From positions 1-33,489 of the forward strand of contig JAJPIU010000049.1 of assembly GCA_021324535.1 (NCBI GenBank): 33,489 bases of DNA, written 5' to 3'. A program made the translations under genes and the position numbers. Positions 7,914 to 16,103 of this stretch are shown here, piece after piece. The DNA comes from Pseudomonadota bacterium. GTDB taxonomy: Bacteria; Chloroflexota; Ktedonobacteria; Ktedonobacterales; JADMIN01. The first letter of the stretch is position 1. The number at the start of each line of letters is the position of its first letter. The notes below the pieces were generated by a model, which saw nothing but the letters and a program-made list of their open reading frames with translations, had not been told where the DNA came from and did not search any database.

Positions 7914-8633
7914 GTGTCATCTGCGAAAGGAGGCGCGAAAGGCGCTTCCAAGGGAACTACCCCGAAATCCAGCGGGCAGGCCGTCGGCTCCAAGTCGGGT
8001 GGACGCAGCGCGGCGACTCAGACAGCCCAGGCGGCTTCGGCCACTGAGACGACCGCCGAGGCGCAGGCAAGCAGCGCCCCGATGGGTATGCCACGCCTGC
8101 GCGAACGCTATGTCAAAGAGATCGTTCCGGCGCTCATGCAAGAGTTTCATTACAGCAACGTGATGCAGGCTCCGGCGCTGCACAAAGTAGTGATCAACAT
8201 CGGCATGGGCGAGGCGGTTCAGAACGCAAAGGCGATGGACAACGCCGTGCGCGACCTGGCCGACATCACCGGTCAGCGTCCGGTCGTTACCCGCGCCAAG
8301 CGGTCGGTGGCGGCGTTCAAACTGCGCCAGGGCATGCCCATTGGCGCGATGGTGACACTGCGTGGGCGCCGCATGTATGACTTCCTGGATAAGCTGATGA
8401 ACGTTGCGCTGCCACGTCTGCGCGACTTCCAGGGCGTCTCCGCCGATTCCTTCGATGGGCGCGGCAACTATACGCTTGGCATCAAAGAGCAGCTGGTCTT
8501 CCCAGAGATTGACTACGACAAGATTGACAAGGTGCGTGGGATGGAGATCACCATTGTGACTACCGCCCGCACCGACGAAGAGGGCCGCAGGCTGCTCAGG
8601 CTGCTTGGCATGCCTTTCCGTACCACAAAGTAG
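7914..8633 (+). CDS. rplE: 50S ribosomal protein L5 with N-terminal extension
   Basis: L5 binds 5S rRNA and contacts P-site tRNA. The core from about residue 59 ([20 protein letters not shown]) to the end is a standard L5, with [58 protein letters not shown] and [17 protein letters not shown]. Residues 1-58 are an extra Ser/Ala/Gly/Lys-rich, disordered-looking segment. The start is GTG at 7914, three bases after the rplX stop, with GAGGGGG 6 bases upstream. The internal ATGs at 8082 and 8088 would give a canonical 180-residue protein but have only a poorly placed purine stretch. I therefore favour the long form, with some doubt. Confidence 0.93.
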   Translation: MSSAKGGAKGASKGTTPKSSGQAVGSKSGGRSAATQTAQAASATETTAEAQASSAPMGMPRLRERYVKEIVPALMQEFHYSNVMQAPALHKVVINIGMGEAVQNAKAMDNAVRDLADITGQRPVVTRAKRSVAAFKLRQGMPIGAMVTLRGRRMYDFLDKLMNVALPRLRDFQGVSADSFDGRGNYTLGIKEQLVFPEIDYDKIDKVRGMEITIVTTARTDEEGRRLLRLLGMPFRTTK

Positions 8634-8738
8634 TTTACAATTTAGCGCCGCACATAGCGGGACAAAGGCCAGGAAACAGGCGCATTTTCAGATGGAAGGC
8701 GCGCCAAAGCCCGGCGCCTCGCCCTGGAGGGGGCAGCG

Positions 8739-8924
8739 ATGGCAAAGATTTCGATGATCGTGAAGTCCCAGCGCAAACCAAAGTATCGCGTGAGACAGCA
8801 CAATCGGTGCAGCATCTGCGGACGCCCGCGCTCATATATGCGCAAGTTTGGCCTCTGCCGCATCTGCTTCCGCGAGCGCGCGTTGCGTGGCGAACTGCCC
8901 GGCGTGACCAAGTCGAGCTGGTAG
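8739..8924 (+). CDS. rpsZ: 30S ribosomal protein S14, zinc-binding type (S14Z)
   Basis: S14 is a head protein of the small subunit. The 61-residue product is the short zinc form. C24-x2-C27 (CSIC) and C40-x2-C43 (CRIC) form the zinc ribbon, followed by [18 protein letters not shown] at the C-terminus. The zinc-free long form lacks these Cys pairs. The start ATG has CCTGGAGGGGGCAG upstream. A 105-base gap separates it from rplE, and it stands in the normal spc-operon position before rpsH. The gene name rpsN type Z is equivalent. Confidence 0.96.
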   Translation: MAKISMIVKSQRKPKYRVRQHNRCSICGRPRSYMRKFGLCRICFRERALRGELPGVTKSSW

Positions 8925-8965
8925 GTGGGTAGTCGGTTCAGGTGATCTGAGGGAAGCGCACAGTT

Positions 8966-9376
8966 ATGAACATGACAGATCCAATCGCAGATATGTTGAC
9001 GCGCATTCGCAATGCGATCATGGCGCGTCGTCTGCGCACGGTGGTTCCGGCCTCGAAGATGAAGATCGCGATTGCGACCATCCTCAAAGAGGAAGGCTAT
9101 ATCAAAGATTTCGACGTAGACAACCGACCAGAGAATCCCTATGGCCCGCAGGGGACGATTCGAATTGCCCTGCGCTACGTGGATAAGCATCCGGTGATTA
9201 CCCAGTTGAAGCGGGTGAGCAAGCCGGGATTGCGTGTCTACACACGGCGCGACGACATTCCGCGCGTGCGTGGCGGGCTTGGCATGGCGATTATCTCTAC
9301 GCCGAAGGGCGTGATGACAGGTCGCAAGGCGTACCAGCAAGGGCTGGGCGGCGAAGTGATTTGCTATATCTGGTAG
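8966..9376 (+). CDS. rpsH: 30S ribosomal protein S8
   Basis: S8 binds the central domain of 16S rRNA; in E. coli it also represses the spc operon. The 136-residue product starts [17 protein letters not shown] and has [20 protein letters not shown]. It ends in the characteristic [16 protein letters not shown] and GGEVICYIW. The ATG at 8966 is preferred to the ATG at 8972, which would give the commoner MTDPIAD start, because TGAGGGA sits 11 bases from the former and 17 from the latter. Length is close to the family norm of 130-133. Confidence 0.97.
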   Translation: MNMTDPIADMLTRIRNAIMARRLRTVVPASKMKIAIATILKEEGYIKDFDVDNRPENPYGPQGTIRIALRYVDKHPVITQLKRVSKPGLRVYTRRDDIPRVRGGLGMAIISTPKGVMTGRKAYQQGLGGEVICYIW

Positions 9377-9395
9377 TGGGAAGGGAAGGCATACG

Positions 9396-9944
9396 ATGTC
9401 ACGTATCGGACGCGCGCCGATCACGCTGCCTACCGGTGTCAAGGTGGAGGTGGCCGAGGGCAATGTCGTTACCGTCACCGGGCCAAAGGGCAAGCTGACC
9501 ACTACCCTGCCTGAGATGTTGACCATCACCCAGGAGGGGAACGTCGTCACGCTGGGTCGGCCAGACGACACAAAGAAGAGCAAGTCGCAGCATGGCCTGT
9601 GGCGTTCGTTGCTCAATAATATGGTGATCGGAGTAAGCGCCGGATACACCAAATCGCTTGATCTGGTGGGCGTAGGCTACCGAGTGGCGAAGGTGGGCGA
9701 TCATCTGGTCTTCCAGGTAGGCTATTCGCATCCTGTACAGGTCAATCCACCGCAGGGCATCACGTTTAGCGTGGAAGGCACGACCAAGCTGCAAGTCAGT
9801 GGGATTGACAAGCAGATGGTTGGCCAGACCGCCGCGAATATCCGCTCGATCCGCAAGCCGGAGCCATACAAGGGCAAGGGCATCCGCTATACCGGCGAGG
9901 TGGTGCGGATGAAGGCCGGTAAAGCTGGCAGCAAGAAGAAGTAG
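9396..9944 (+). CDS. rplF: 50S ribosomal protein L6
   Basis: L6 binds the sarcin-ricin loop region near the factor-binding site. The 182-residue product has the normal length and the two-fold L6 domain architecture. Domain 1 starts MSRIGRAPITLPTGVKVEV with VTGPKGKLTTTLPE. Domain 2 ends in the conserved SGIDKQMVGQTAANIRSIRK and EPYKGKGIRYTGEVVRMKAG. The ribosome-binding site GGGAAGGGAAGG lies before the ATG. No extra segments are seen. Confidence 0.97.
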   Translation: MSRIGRAPITLPTGVKVEVAEGNVVTVTGPKGKLTTTLPEMLTITQEGNVVTLGRPDDTKKSKSQHGLWRSLLNNMVIGVSAGYTKSLDLVGVGYRVAKVGDHLVFQVGYSHPVQVNPPQGITFSVEGTTKLQVSGIDKQMVGQTAANIRSIRKPEPYKGKGIRYTGEVVRMKAGKAGSKKK

Positions 9945-10015
9945 CCGGTAAACGGTAGTAAACACGGCGCGCATAGTAGCGCCAGATCGGCGCTGAACAC
10001 GCGCGGAGAAGTTTT

Positions 10016-10504
10016 ATGATCAAGAAGCAGTATGCGAATCAGACACGCATGATCAGGCATGTGCGGGTGCGCAAGACTCTCGCCGGAACGCCCACGCGCC
10101 CACGGCTTGCGGTTTTCCGCAGTTCCAATGAGATTTACGCCCAGGTGATTGACGACGTACAGCGCCGCACGATTGTCGCCGCGTCGTCGCGCGATAAAGA
10201 CCTTGCCAACTTCAGCGCCGACGCGCTCGATGCGTTGGCCGCCCAGGAGACCCCACAGCCACAGGGCGAGGCTGGCACGGAGAATGGCGCTGGCGAAGAA
10301 CGCGGACACGCGCTGCCCAAGGCGATCAAGGGTTTGACCGCGAACCGCCGCGTGCGCCAGGCGTATCAGGTGGGGCAGTTGCTTGCTCAGCGCGCCAAAG
10401 CCGCCGGTGTGGAGCGCGTGGTGTTCGACCGTGGCGGCTATGTCTACCACGGTCGTGTGGCGGCGCTGGCCGAGGGCGCGCGCGCCGGTGGGCTTGATTT
10501 TTAG
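10016..10504 (+). CDS. rplR: 50S ribosomal protein L18 with internal insertion
   Basis: L18 binds 5S rRNA together with L5. The N-terminal part ([20 protein letters not shown], then [15 protein letters not shown]) and the C-terminal part ([38 protein letters not shown]) match the family. Between STR-like SSRDKDL (about residue 63) and [11 protein letters not shown] (about 105) there are roughly 40 extra residues, rich in Ala, Gln, Pro, Gly and Glu. The total is 162 against about 120. The ATG at 10016 has CGCGGAGAA upstream; M12 is an unlikely alternative because the basic N-terminus is normally present. Confidence 0.95.
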   Translation: MIKKQYANQTRMIRHVRVRKTLAGTPTRPRLAVFRSSNEIYAQVIDDVQRRTIVAASSRDKDLANFSADALDALAAQETPQPQGEAGTENGAGEERGHALPKAIKGLTANRRVRQAYQVGQLLAQRAKAAGVERVVFDRGGYVYHGRVAALAEGARAGGLDF

Positions 10505-10533
10505 GGGCGCGAGCCTGGAATCCTGGAGAAGAT

Positions 10534-11289
10534 ATGCCAAAGATTGACGCATCGCGGCTCAACCTGGAGGAGACAGTTGTTCAGGTGGCGCGCGTCTCGA
10601 AAGTTGTCAAAGGCGGGCGGCGTTTTAGCTTTCGTGCGCTCGTCGTGGTGGGGGATCGCGCCGGGCATGTGGGCGTGGGCATTGGCAAAGCCGCCGAGGT
10701 GCCGGAGTCGATCCGCAAGGGTGTCGAAGACGCCAAGAAGCGCCTGATTGAGGTCCCGCTTGTCGGCTCCTCCATTCCTTTCCAGGTGACTGGCCGCTTC
10801 GCCGCTTCGCAGGTGATGTTGAAGCCCGCCGCTCCTGGCACGGGCGTGATCGCAGGTGGCGCTGTGCGCGCAGTGGTTGAGGCCGTGGGCATCCGCGACA
10901 TCCTCACCAAATCGCTTGGCTCGTCAACGGCGCTGAATACCGTGCTGGCTGTGATGACCTGTTTCCAGTCGTTGCGCTCGTATGAGGCCGAGGCGGCGCG
11001 TCGTGGGCGGAGCGTGGCTGAGTTGGTTGGCCCGCGTCGCGCCGCGCAGATCGCCGAGGCGAACGCTGCCGCAGCGGCCTTCCAGCCAGTTGAGCGGCCT
11101 GAGCGCGACCGAGGCGAACGCAGCGAGCGCGGTGGACGCGGACGCGGAACCGGCGACCGTGGTGAGCGTGGCGGCGGCGAACGTGGCAGCGGAGATCGCG
11201 GCGGACGTGGCTCTGGTGGTGGGCGCGGTGGCCCTGGCGGCGGACGTTCAGGTGGACGCCCTGGTGGCGGCGCCGGGCCACGCCGGTAG
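10534..11289 (+). CDS. rpsE: 30S ribosomal protein S5 with C-terminal RGG tail
   Basis: S5 lies at the mRNA entry channel near S3 and S4 and affects translational accuracy. Residues 1-165 are a complete S5: [40 protein letters not shown], and a C-terminal domain with [18 protein letters not shown] and [14 protein letters not shown]. After an Ala-rich linker, residues about 187-251 are an RGG/RG tail ([20 protein letters not shown], then GGRGG-type repeats). Typical S5 is 160-175 residues. The ATG has CCTGGAGAAG upstream. The tail resembles RGG boxes of RNA-binding proteins; a role in contacting mRNA or rRNA is inference only. Confidence 0.96.
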   Translation: MPKIDASRLNLEETVVQVARVSKVVKGGRRFSFRALVVVGDRAGHVGVGIGKAAEVPESIRKGVEDAKKRLIEVPLVGSSIPFQVTGRFAASQVMLKPAAPGTGVIAGGAVRAVVEAVGIRDILTKSLGSSTALNTVLAVMTCFQSLRSYEAEAARRGRSVAELVGPRRAAQIAEANAAAAAFQPVERPERDRGERSERGGRGRGTGDRGERGGGERGSGDRGGRGSGGGRGGPGGGRSGGRPGGGAGPRR

Positions 11290-11326
11290 CTGATAGCCGG
11301 TAGGCTGAACGAGAGGAAGAACACAC

Positions 11327-11530
11327 ATGGCACGGCTCCGCATTACCTATGCGAAAAGCTCGATTGGCTATAACGAGAAGCAGAAGCGCACCATCCGCGC
11401 GTTGGGATTTCATCATCTACAAGAGACCGTCGAACACGACGACTCGCCGGTGATTCGTGGGATGATCAACAAAGTGTCGCATCTGGTGCGCGTTGAGGTG
11501 GTTGAGACGGCGAACGAGGGCCAGGCGTAA
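11327..11530 (+). CDS. rpmD: 50S ribosomal protein L30
   Basis: L30 is a small peripheral 50S protein. The 67-residue product shows the L30 fold signature: an initial beta strand (LRITYAKSSIGYNEKQKRTI), then RALGFHHLQETVEHDDSPV with the conserved RALG turn, then IRGMINKVSHLVRVEVVE. Its length and position between rpsE and rplO are typical. A GAGAGGAAGAAC purine tract lies before the ATG. Confidence 0.95.
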   Translation: MARLRITYAKSSIGYNEKQKRTIRALGFHHLQETVEHDDSPVIRGMINKVSHLVRVEVVETANEGQA

Positions 11531-11588
11531 GGCCATAAGGCCAAAAGGTCTGACGGAGACGCTTGACCACTAACGAAGGATGAAATAG

Positions 11589-12122
11589 ATGAGGCTCGAT
11601 GAACTCCATTCGCCCTATGGCGCGCGCAAAAAGCATCGTCGCGTGGGCCGTGGACATGGCTCCGGGCGTATGAAGACCTCCGGGCGTGGCCAGAAGGGCC
11701 AGAAAGCGCGCACCGGCGGAAAGATTCCGGCGTACTTCGAGGGCGGCCAGAACCGCTTCTCGCAGCGCATGCCCTACTTGAGCGGGTTCAAGAACCCCTT
11801 CAAGAAAGAGTATATCGTCGTCAACCTGAGCGACCTCAGGAGCTTCGCCGCCAACGAAGAGGTGACGACCGAGACGCTTGCCGCGCATGGCCTGATTCGC
11901 CCTGGCGATGTCAAGGGGATGCTGAAGGTGCTGGGCGTCGGCAAGCTCGACCGCGCGCTCAATGTCAAAGCGCACAAGGTGTCGGCGTCAGCTCGCCAGC
12001 AGATCGAGGCGGCGGGGGGAACCGTCACGCTGATCGCGATGCGCCAGACCCCCAAGACACGGCGTTCCGGCAAGCCAGCGCCCAACTATGCGGCGGGGGC
12101 AACGACAGCGAGCAGCCGCTAA
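11589..12122 (+). CDS. rplO: 50S ribosomal protein L15
   Basis: L15 is a 50S assembly protein that contacts many 23S domains. The 177-residue product begins MRLDELHSPYGARKKHRRVG and has the strongly conserved Gly/Arg/Lys-rich N-terminal arm (GRGHGSGRMKTSGRGQKGQK). The globular C-terminal domain follows, with VVNLSDLRSF, LKVLGVGKLDRALNVKAHK and a SASARQQIEAAGGTV helix. About 25 residues at the end (RSGKPAPNYAAGATTASSR) exceed the usual length. It is followed by a 316-base gap before secY. Confidence 0.96.
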   Translation: MRLDELHSPYGARKKHRRVGRGHGSGRMKTSGRGQKGQKARTGGKIPAYFEGGQNRFSQRMPYLSGFKNPFKKEYIVVNLSDLRSFAANEEVTTETLAAHGLIRPGDVKGMLKVLGVGKLDRALNVKAHKVSASARQQIEAAGGTVTLIAMRQTPKTRRSGKPAPNYAAGATTASSR

Positions 12123-12438
12123 CTCAAATACACTGCGGCGAGGCCAGGTCTCCATTGCTGCTCATCGCTGGGGTATGCAGGGTATGCGACGAACAAATCG
12201 TTTGCAATTTGCTCTAGAAACCTCCCAGGCATGTAGCGGAATGGGCGGTCTCGTCGTACTATAGTATGTGCGCATTCCCTGACGCCGCTACCAAGGCGGG
12301 CGGCGTATATGGGCCGGTCGCCATCTGGCGTTCCCTGATGTTCCCTGATGTTCCCTGATGTTCCCTGATGTTCCCTGATGTTCCCTGATGTTCCCTGATG
12401 TTCCCTGATGTTCCCTGGCTAAGCCTTTGGAGGCGAGC
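12123..12438 (+). other. 316-base gap between rplO and secY (secY leader)
   Basis: No gene is seen. The left part holds a 9-bp near-duplication (GGGTATGCA/GGGTATGCG at 12171-12188) and a TATAGT box at 12260-12265 that lacks a convincing -35. The right part is the 10-bp tandem repeat at 12331-12417 and the secY ribosome-binding site GGAGG at 12429-12433. It is longer than most gaps in the cluster and may carry regulation of the secY-adk-map segment. Confidence 0.6.
12331..12417 (+). repeat. Eight-copy 10-bp tandem repeat upstream of secY
   Basis: The unit TTCCCTGATG is repeated eight times without any change from 12331 to 12410, and a partial ninth copy (TTCCCTG) follows. A related GCATTCCCTGACG occurs at about 12271, before the array. 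The array ends about 12 bases before the secY ribosome-binding site, so it lies in the untranslated leader if secY is transcribed from upstream. Each ATG within it would open a short frame reading MFPDVP then stop. Perfect identity implies recent expansion, so copy number may vary between isolates. Confidence 0.95.
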
Positions 12439-13779
12439 ATGATCAACCGCCTGCGTACCATCTGGACAATTCCTGATCTGCGCAACAAAATCTTGTTTAC
12501 GATAGGAATGCTGCTGCTTGTGCGCGTCGCCGCGTTCGTGCCGGTGCCTGGGGTACCTGCCTCGGCGATCAGCACCTTGCTGAGCAACAACACAAGCCTT
12601 CAGCAATTCTTTGGCCTGCTCGATGTCTTCTCCGGCGGCTCGTTCTCCACGTTCTCCATCATTGCCATTGGCGTGTACCCCTATATCACGGCGAGCATCG
12701 TCGTCCAGTTGCTACAGGGCATCATTCCGGCGCTTGGCGCATGGCAGCGTGAGGGCGAGATTGGACAAAACCGCCTGGCGCAGTTGACTCGCTATATCAC
12801 CGTGCCGCTGGCGCTCTTGCAGGCGTTCGGCCAGATGGCGATCATCTCGCAGCTTGATCCCACACTCGCCGCGCAGTTCAACCTGCTTGATCCCACTAAG
12901 TTTGTGCCGACGCTTGGCACAATGCTCAGCCTGACGGCGGGCACAATGTTCCTGGTGTGGATGGGCGAGTTGATCACCGAGAACGGCATCGGCAACGGCA
13001 TCTCGCTGATCATCTTCGCGAACATCATGGTGAAAGTGCCGCAGGAAATAGGCTCGTCGCTGATCAGCGGCAGCAGCACCGGCAGCGGCATTGACAACGG
13101 CTCCATCATCTCCTTCCTGGAATCGCTTGCCCTGTACGCAGTAATGACGCTTGTGATGGTGTACGTCTATCAGGCGCAGCGGCGCATACCAGTGCAGTAC
13201 CCGACCAAGCGCCAGATCGGCGCAACCATTCGCGGCGGCCAGGAGACGACGTACATCCCGTTGCAAGTCAACAGCGCAGGCATGATTCCGCTGATCTTCG
13301 CCAGTTCGATCTTGCTGCTGCCGGTGGTCATCGCGCAGTTCCTGACGCTAAGCACAAACAAGACGCTGGTCAATTGGTTCGGTAATGTGCGCGTCTTCCT
13401 GGATAGCACGAACTGGTGGTACTGGCTGATCTACGGCTTGCTGGTGTTTGCTTTCACCTACTTCTACGCCATCGTTCTGTGGGAACAGCAGAACACGGCA
13501 GAGAACTTGCAAAAGCAGGGCGCGTTTATTCCGGGTATCCGCCCTGGCCCGCGGACAGCGGAGTATCTGTATCGTGTGCTGAAGTACATCACATTTGGCG
13601 GCGCGATCTTCCTGGGTGTGGTGGCGGTGGCGCCTGCGTTGCTGACCACAAGCGCAAACAACAGCAATAACATCCTCCAGGCGGCGTCGCTGCTGATTAT
13701 CGTCGGCGTGGTGCTCGATACCGTCAAGCAGCTTGAGGCGCAGATGGTCATGCGCAACTACTCAGGCTTCTTGCGCTAA
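12439..13779 (+). CDS. secY: Protein translocase subunit SecY
   Basis: SecY is the channel of the Sec translocon, a ten-helix inner-membrane protein. The 446-residue product shows the N-terminal IWTIPDLRNKILFTIGMLLL start of TM1 and the plug region after VFSGGSFSTFSIIAIGVYPY. TM2 continues ITASIVVQLLQ, and GQNRLAQLTRY lies on the cytosolic side. The conserved GELITENGIGNGISLIIFA (TM5 region) follows. IPLQVNSAGMIPLIFASSIL lies in TM7. The C-terminal cytosolic loop is FIPGIRPGPRTAEYL and the end is VMRNYSGFLR. The ATG at 12439 is preferred to the in-frame TTG at 12427 because GGAGG lies 5 bases upstream of it. The repeat array directly upstream is unusual. Confidence 0.97.
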   Translation: MINRLRTIWTIPDLRNKILFTIGMLLLVRVAAFVPVPGVPASAISTLLSNNTSLQQFFGLLDVFSGGSFSTFSIIAIGVYPYITASIVVQLLQGIIPALGAWQREGEIGQNRLAQLTRYITVPLALLQAFGQMAIISQLDPTLAAQFNLLDPTKFVPTLGTMLSLTAGTMFLVWMGELITENGIGNGISLIIFANIMVKVPQEIGSSLISGSSTGSGIDNGSIISFLESLALYAVMTLVMVYVYQAQRRIPVQYPTKRQIGATIRGGQETTYIPLQVNSAGMIPLIFASSILLLPVVIAQFLTLSTNKTLVNWFGNVRVFLDSTNWWYWLIYGLLVFAFTYFYAIVLWEQQNTAENLQKQGAFIPGIRPGPRTAEYLYRVLKYITFGGAIFLGVVAVAPALLTTSANNSNNILQAASLLIIVGVVLDTVKQLEAQMVMRNYSGFLR

Positions 13780-13953
13780 CGGGCGAAACAGCCATACTGG
13801 TTCGGTAGTCAATCAGCAGCTTCTATGCCGCCGTGGCCTCTGGCCTCGCGGCGGCGCAGTGTGGAACCTCAACGGCGGCCCATCACATCGGGGTGGTGGG
13901 CTTCACCTGTGCGCCAGGGTTAGGGCGCGCAGTGGAACACAGAGGAGCGGGGC

Positions 13954-14607
13954 ATGAACATCTTGTTGATCGGCGCGCAGGGCAGCGGCAAGGGGACGCA
14001 GGCAGAGTTGCTTGCGGAGCGATACAAGCTCAAGCCACTTGCCAGCGGAGAGCTGTTGCGCACGGCAATCGCGGAGGGAACGGCAACGGGGGAGCAGGTG
14101 CGCCCGTATGTTGAGCGCGGCGACTTGGTACCCGACGCCCTGATGATAGAACTCATTCTCGATGCGATGCGCCGACTACAGGGCGAGCAGGGGATCATCC
14201 TCGATGGCTTCCCCCGCACGATTCCCCAGGCGCAGGCGCTCGACGCGCGGTTGAATGAGCTTGGTCAGCCGCTCAACGCCGTGATCTATCTCGATGTCCC
14301 GCGCGATCTTCTGCTCGACCGCCTCGCCGGACGCTATATCTGCCGCGCGCATGGGCATGTCTGGAACATCAAGACACGCCCGCCCAAGACGCAGGGCGTC
14401 TGCGATTACGATGGCAGCGAACTGTATCAGCGGTCGGATGATCAACCTGAGAAGATCGCCCACCGGCTCGACATCTTCTTCTCTGAGACGATTCGCCTGT
14501 TGGATTACTACGAGAGGCAGGGCAAGCTGGCGCGGGTGAACGGCGTCAGCGGGATTGAGCAGGTCAACCAGGCGATTACGCAAGCGATAGAAAAGCTGGC
14601 CGCCTAG
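13954..14607 (+). CDS. adk: Adenylate kinase, zinc-type LID
   Basis: Adenylate kinase interconverts ATP + AMP and 2 ADP. The 217-residue product has the P-loop GAQGSGKGTQ (residues 7-16), the AMP-binding region (SGELLRTAI, ILDGFPRTIPQAQAL) and a long-type LID. The LID carries C130, H133, C150 and D153 at the positions of the Bacillus zinc ligands (Cys, Cys, Cys, Asp). Here the second Cys is His, which would still allow zinc binding. GAGGAGCGGGGC precedes the ATG. The secY-adk-map order is standard; a 174-base gap without visible genes precedes it. Confidence 0.96.
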   Translation: MNILLIGAQGSGKGTQAELLAERYKLKPLASGELLRTAIAEGTATGEQVRPYVERGDLVPDALMIELILDAMRRLQGEQGIILDGFPRTIPQAQALDARLNELGQPLNAVIYLDVPRDLLLDRLAGRYICRAHGHVWNIKTRPPKTQGVCDYDGSELYQRSDDQPEKIAHRLDIFFSETIRLLDYYERQGKLARVNGVSGIEQVNQAITQAIEKLAA

Positions 14608-14692
14608 CCAGATGGCGCCGCGCGAGCAGAAACCGCGAACAGAAACAAGACAAGCCGAGCCGACCGAACAGAGAGGGATACAAAACAAACCT

Positions 14693-15502
14693 ATGGCTAT
14701 AGCGTACCGGAGCGCGACGGAGATCGCGGCGATTCGCCGCGCAGGCGCCGTGGTGATGGAGATCCTCGAAACGCTACGCGCGGCAGTGCGCCCCGGCGTC
14801 ACCACTGGCGAACTCAACAAGATTGCCGCGCGAGAGCTTGCCCGCCACAATGCGCGCTCCAACTTCAAGGGCTACTCGCCAGCGCGCGGCGTTCCGCCGT
14901 ATCCCGCCGTGCTGTGTACCTCCGTCAACGACGAGATTACGCATGGTATCCCCGGCAAGCGTGTCTTGCGCGAGGGCGACATTATCGCCCTCGACTTCGG
15001 GGCAATCGTGGACGGCTGGCATGGCGATTCGGCGATCACTGTGCCGGTGGGAACGATCTCACTGGAGGCGCAACGCCTGCTCGATGTGACGGAAGAGGCG
15101 CTCCGGCGGGGAATAGCGCAGGCGCAGCCGGGCGGGCGCGCCAACGACATTGCGCGGGCGGTTCAGCGGTGTGTGGAGGACGCGGGCTATGCGGTGGTGC
15201 GCGAGTATGGTGGGCATGGCATTGGGCGGGAACTTCACGAAGACCCCTGGATAGGGAACGTTGTCGAGCGCGGCCAGCCGAATCCGTTGTTGCGACCTGG
15301 GATAGTGATCTGCATCGAGCCGATGGTGGCCGCCGGAAGCGCGACCACGCGCGAGGCGCCCGACCACTGGACGGTCGCGACGGCGGATGGCAGCCTCTCC
15401 GCTCACTTCGAGCACATGGTGGCGATTACCGCGCATGGGCCGGTCATTCTGACCGCGCCTCCGGAAGCTGGAAGCGGCGAGGGTGATGAAAGCGGAAAGT
15501 AG
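14693..15502 (+). CDS. map: Type I methionine aminopeptidase
   Basis: This enzyme removes the N-terminal Met from nascent proteins. The five metal ligands of the pita-bread fold are visible: D101 in LDFGAIVDGWHGDSAI, D112, H175 in GGHGIGRELHEDP, E209 in IEPM and E240 in AHFEHMVAIT. H84 of EITHGIP is the usual active-site His. With the ATG at 14693 the protein has 269 residues, slightly over the 250-265 norm, with a short acidic C-terminal tail. The frame is open upstream to an ATG at 14612, which would add 27 polar residues; neither start has a well-placed ribosome-binding site (GAGAGGGA is 14 bases before 14693). The start is therefore uncertain, but the family is not. Confidence 0.93.
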   Translation: MAIAYRSATEIAAIRRAGAVVMEILETLRAAVRPGVTTGELNKIAARELARHNARSNFKGYSPARGVPPYPAVLCTSVNDEITHGIPGKRVLREGDIIALDFGAIVDGWHGDSAITVPVGTISLEAQRLLDVTEEALRRGIAQAQPGGRANDIARAVQRCVEDAGYAVVREYGGHGIGRELHEDPWIGNVVERGQPNPLLRPGIVICIEPMVAAGSATTREAPDHWTVATADGSLSAHFEHMVAITAHGPVILTAPPEAGSGEGDESGK

Positions 15503-15515
15503 GCAAAACTCCTGC

Positions 15516-15544
15516 TTGCGCAGCACGGAAAGATGTGGTATACT
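15516..15544 (+). promoter_or_regulatory. Extended -10 promoter upstream of infA
   Basis: TTGCGC (15516-15521) and TATACT (15539-15544) are separated by 17 bases, and the -10 is preceded by TG plus one base (TGG, 15536-15538), an extended -10. Transcription would begin near 15551, about 70 bases before infA. It would provide an internal start for infA-rpmJ-rpsM-rpsK-rpsD-rpoA-rplQ, the alpha-operon part of the cluster. Confidence 0.6.
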
Positions 15545-15623
15545 TACAAGTTGGCAGTGGCTGTCAAGGTCACTGCTACTTGTGCGCTCGTTGGTGTTCG
15601 CTCATTGCTGAGGAAAGGAACGT

Positions 15624-15845
15624 ATGCCCAAGAGAGACGCAATTGAAGTCGAGGGTGTCGTTACGGAGGCGCTGCCCAACGCGATGTTCCGCGTGGCGCT
15701 TGAAGGCGACCGCGTTGTGTTGGCTCACCTGTCGGGGAAGGTACGCCTGAACTTTGTGCGTATCGTGCCGGGTGATCGGGTGCGCGTGGAGCTGTCGCCC
15801 TACGATCTCTCGCAGGGGCGCATCGTCTGGCGGAATCGTAACTAG
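15624..15845 (+). CDS. infA: Translation initiation factor IF-1
   Basis: IF-1 is a small OB-fold protein that binds the A site of the 30S subunit during initiation. The 73-residue product matches the family length and pattern: [59 protein letters not shown] and the end [24 protein letters not shown] precedes the ATG. A promoter with an extended -10 lies 80 bases upstream, and a terminator-like hairpin lies downstream at 15982. IF-1 expression may thus be partly independent of its neighbours. Confidence 0.96.
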   Translation: MPKRDAIEVEGVVTEALPNAMFRVALEGDRVVLAHLSGKVRLNFVRIVPGDRVRVELSPYDLSQGRIVWRNRN

Positions 15846-15981
15846 ACGCAGCCAGACGCGATTGAGCGTAAAAAGCCCAAAGTAAAACACTGGGATTTTC
15901 TGGCCATATCGGCCTGGGAAAAGTCTGCTTCGCGCGTTCCATACGTCATAAACATCGTCTCTACGCTGTTTGCACGTTCTA

Positions 15982-16010
15982 ACGCCCGCATGGGCGTCTT
16001 TTCGTTGTTT
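15982..16010 (+). terminator. Terminator-like hairpin in infA-rpmJ gap
   Basis: ACGCCC (15982-15987) pairs with GGGCGT (15992-15997) across a GCAT loop and is followed by CTTTTCGTTGTTT. The stem is only 6 bp but GC-rich, with a T-rich run directly after it. It lies about 140 bases after the infA stop and about 95 bases before rpmJ. It could cause partial termination between infA and the rest of the alpha segment. Confidence 0.5.
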
Positions 16011-16033
16011 GCATTTATCTTCCAAGCGCCACT

Positions 16034-16047
16034 CTGGCAATTGCCAG
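16034..16047. promoter_or_regulatory. Perfect 14-bp palindrome, operator-like
   Basis: CTGGCAATTGCCAG is a perfect two-fold symmetric sequence in the infA-rpmJ gap. A modest promoter-like pair, TTGCCA (16041-16046) and AATGAT (16064-16069) at 17-base spacing, overlaps it: the right half of the palindrome contains the putative -35. This arrangement resembles an operator that would compete with RNA polymerase. No regulator is identified and the promoter match is weak. Confidence 0.4.
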
Positions 16048-16103
16048 GCGCACCTATGTGGTGAATGATGATTGTTCATCGTTGAGTTGAGGGACGGGGA
16101 AGT

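Noticed and set aside
10581..11333. Minus-strand Pro-rich frame opposite rpsE
   Set aside because: It is the reverse complement of the S5 RGG tail; no independent evidence of coding.
12260..12265. secY promoter based on a TATAGT box
   Set aside because: No acceptable -35 element lies 16-18 bases upstream and no extended -10 is present.
12259..12606. Minus-strand frame with GTSGNIREHQ repeats over the secY array
   Set aside because: The repeat of period 10 creates a repeating peptide in any frame; the frame overlaps secY and lacks a start context.
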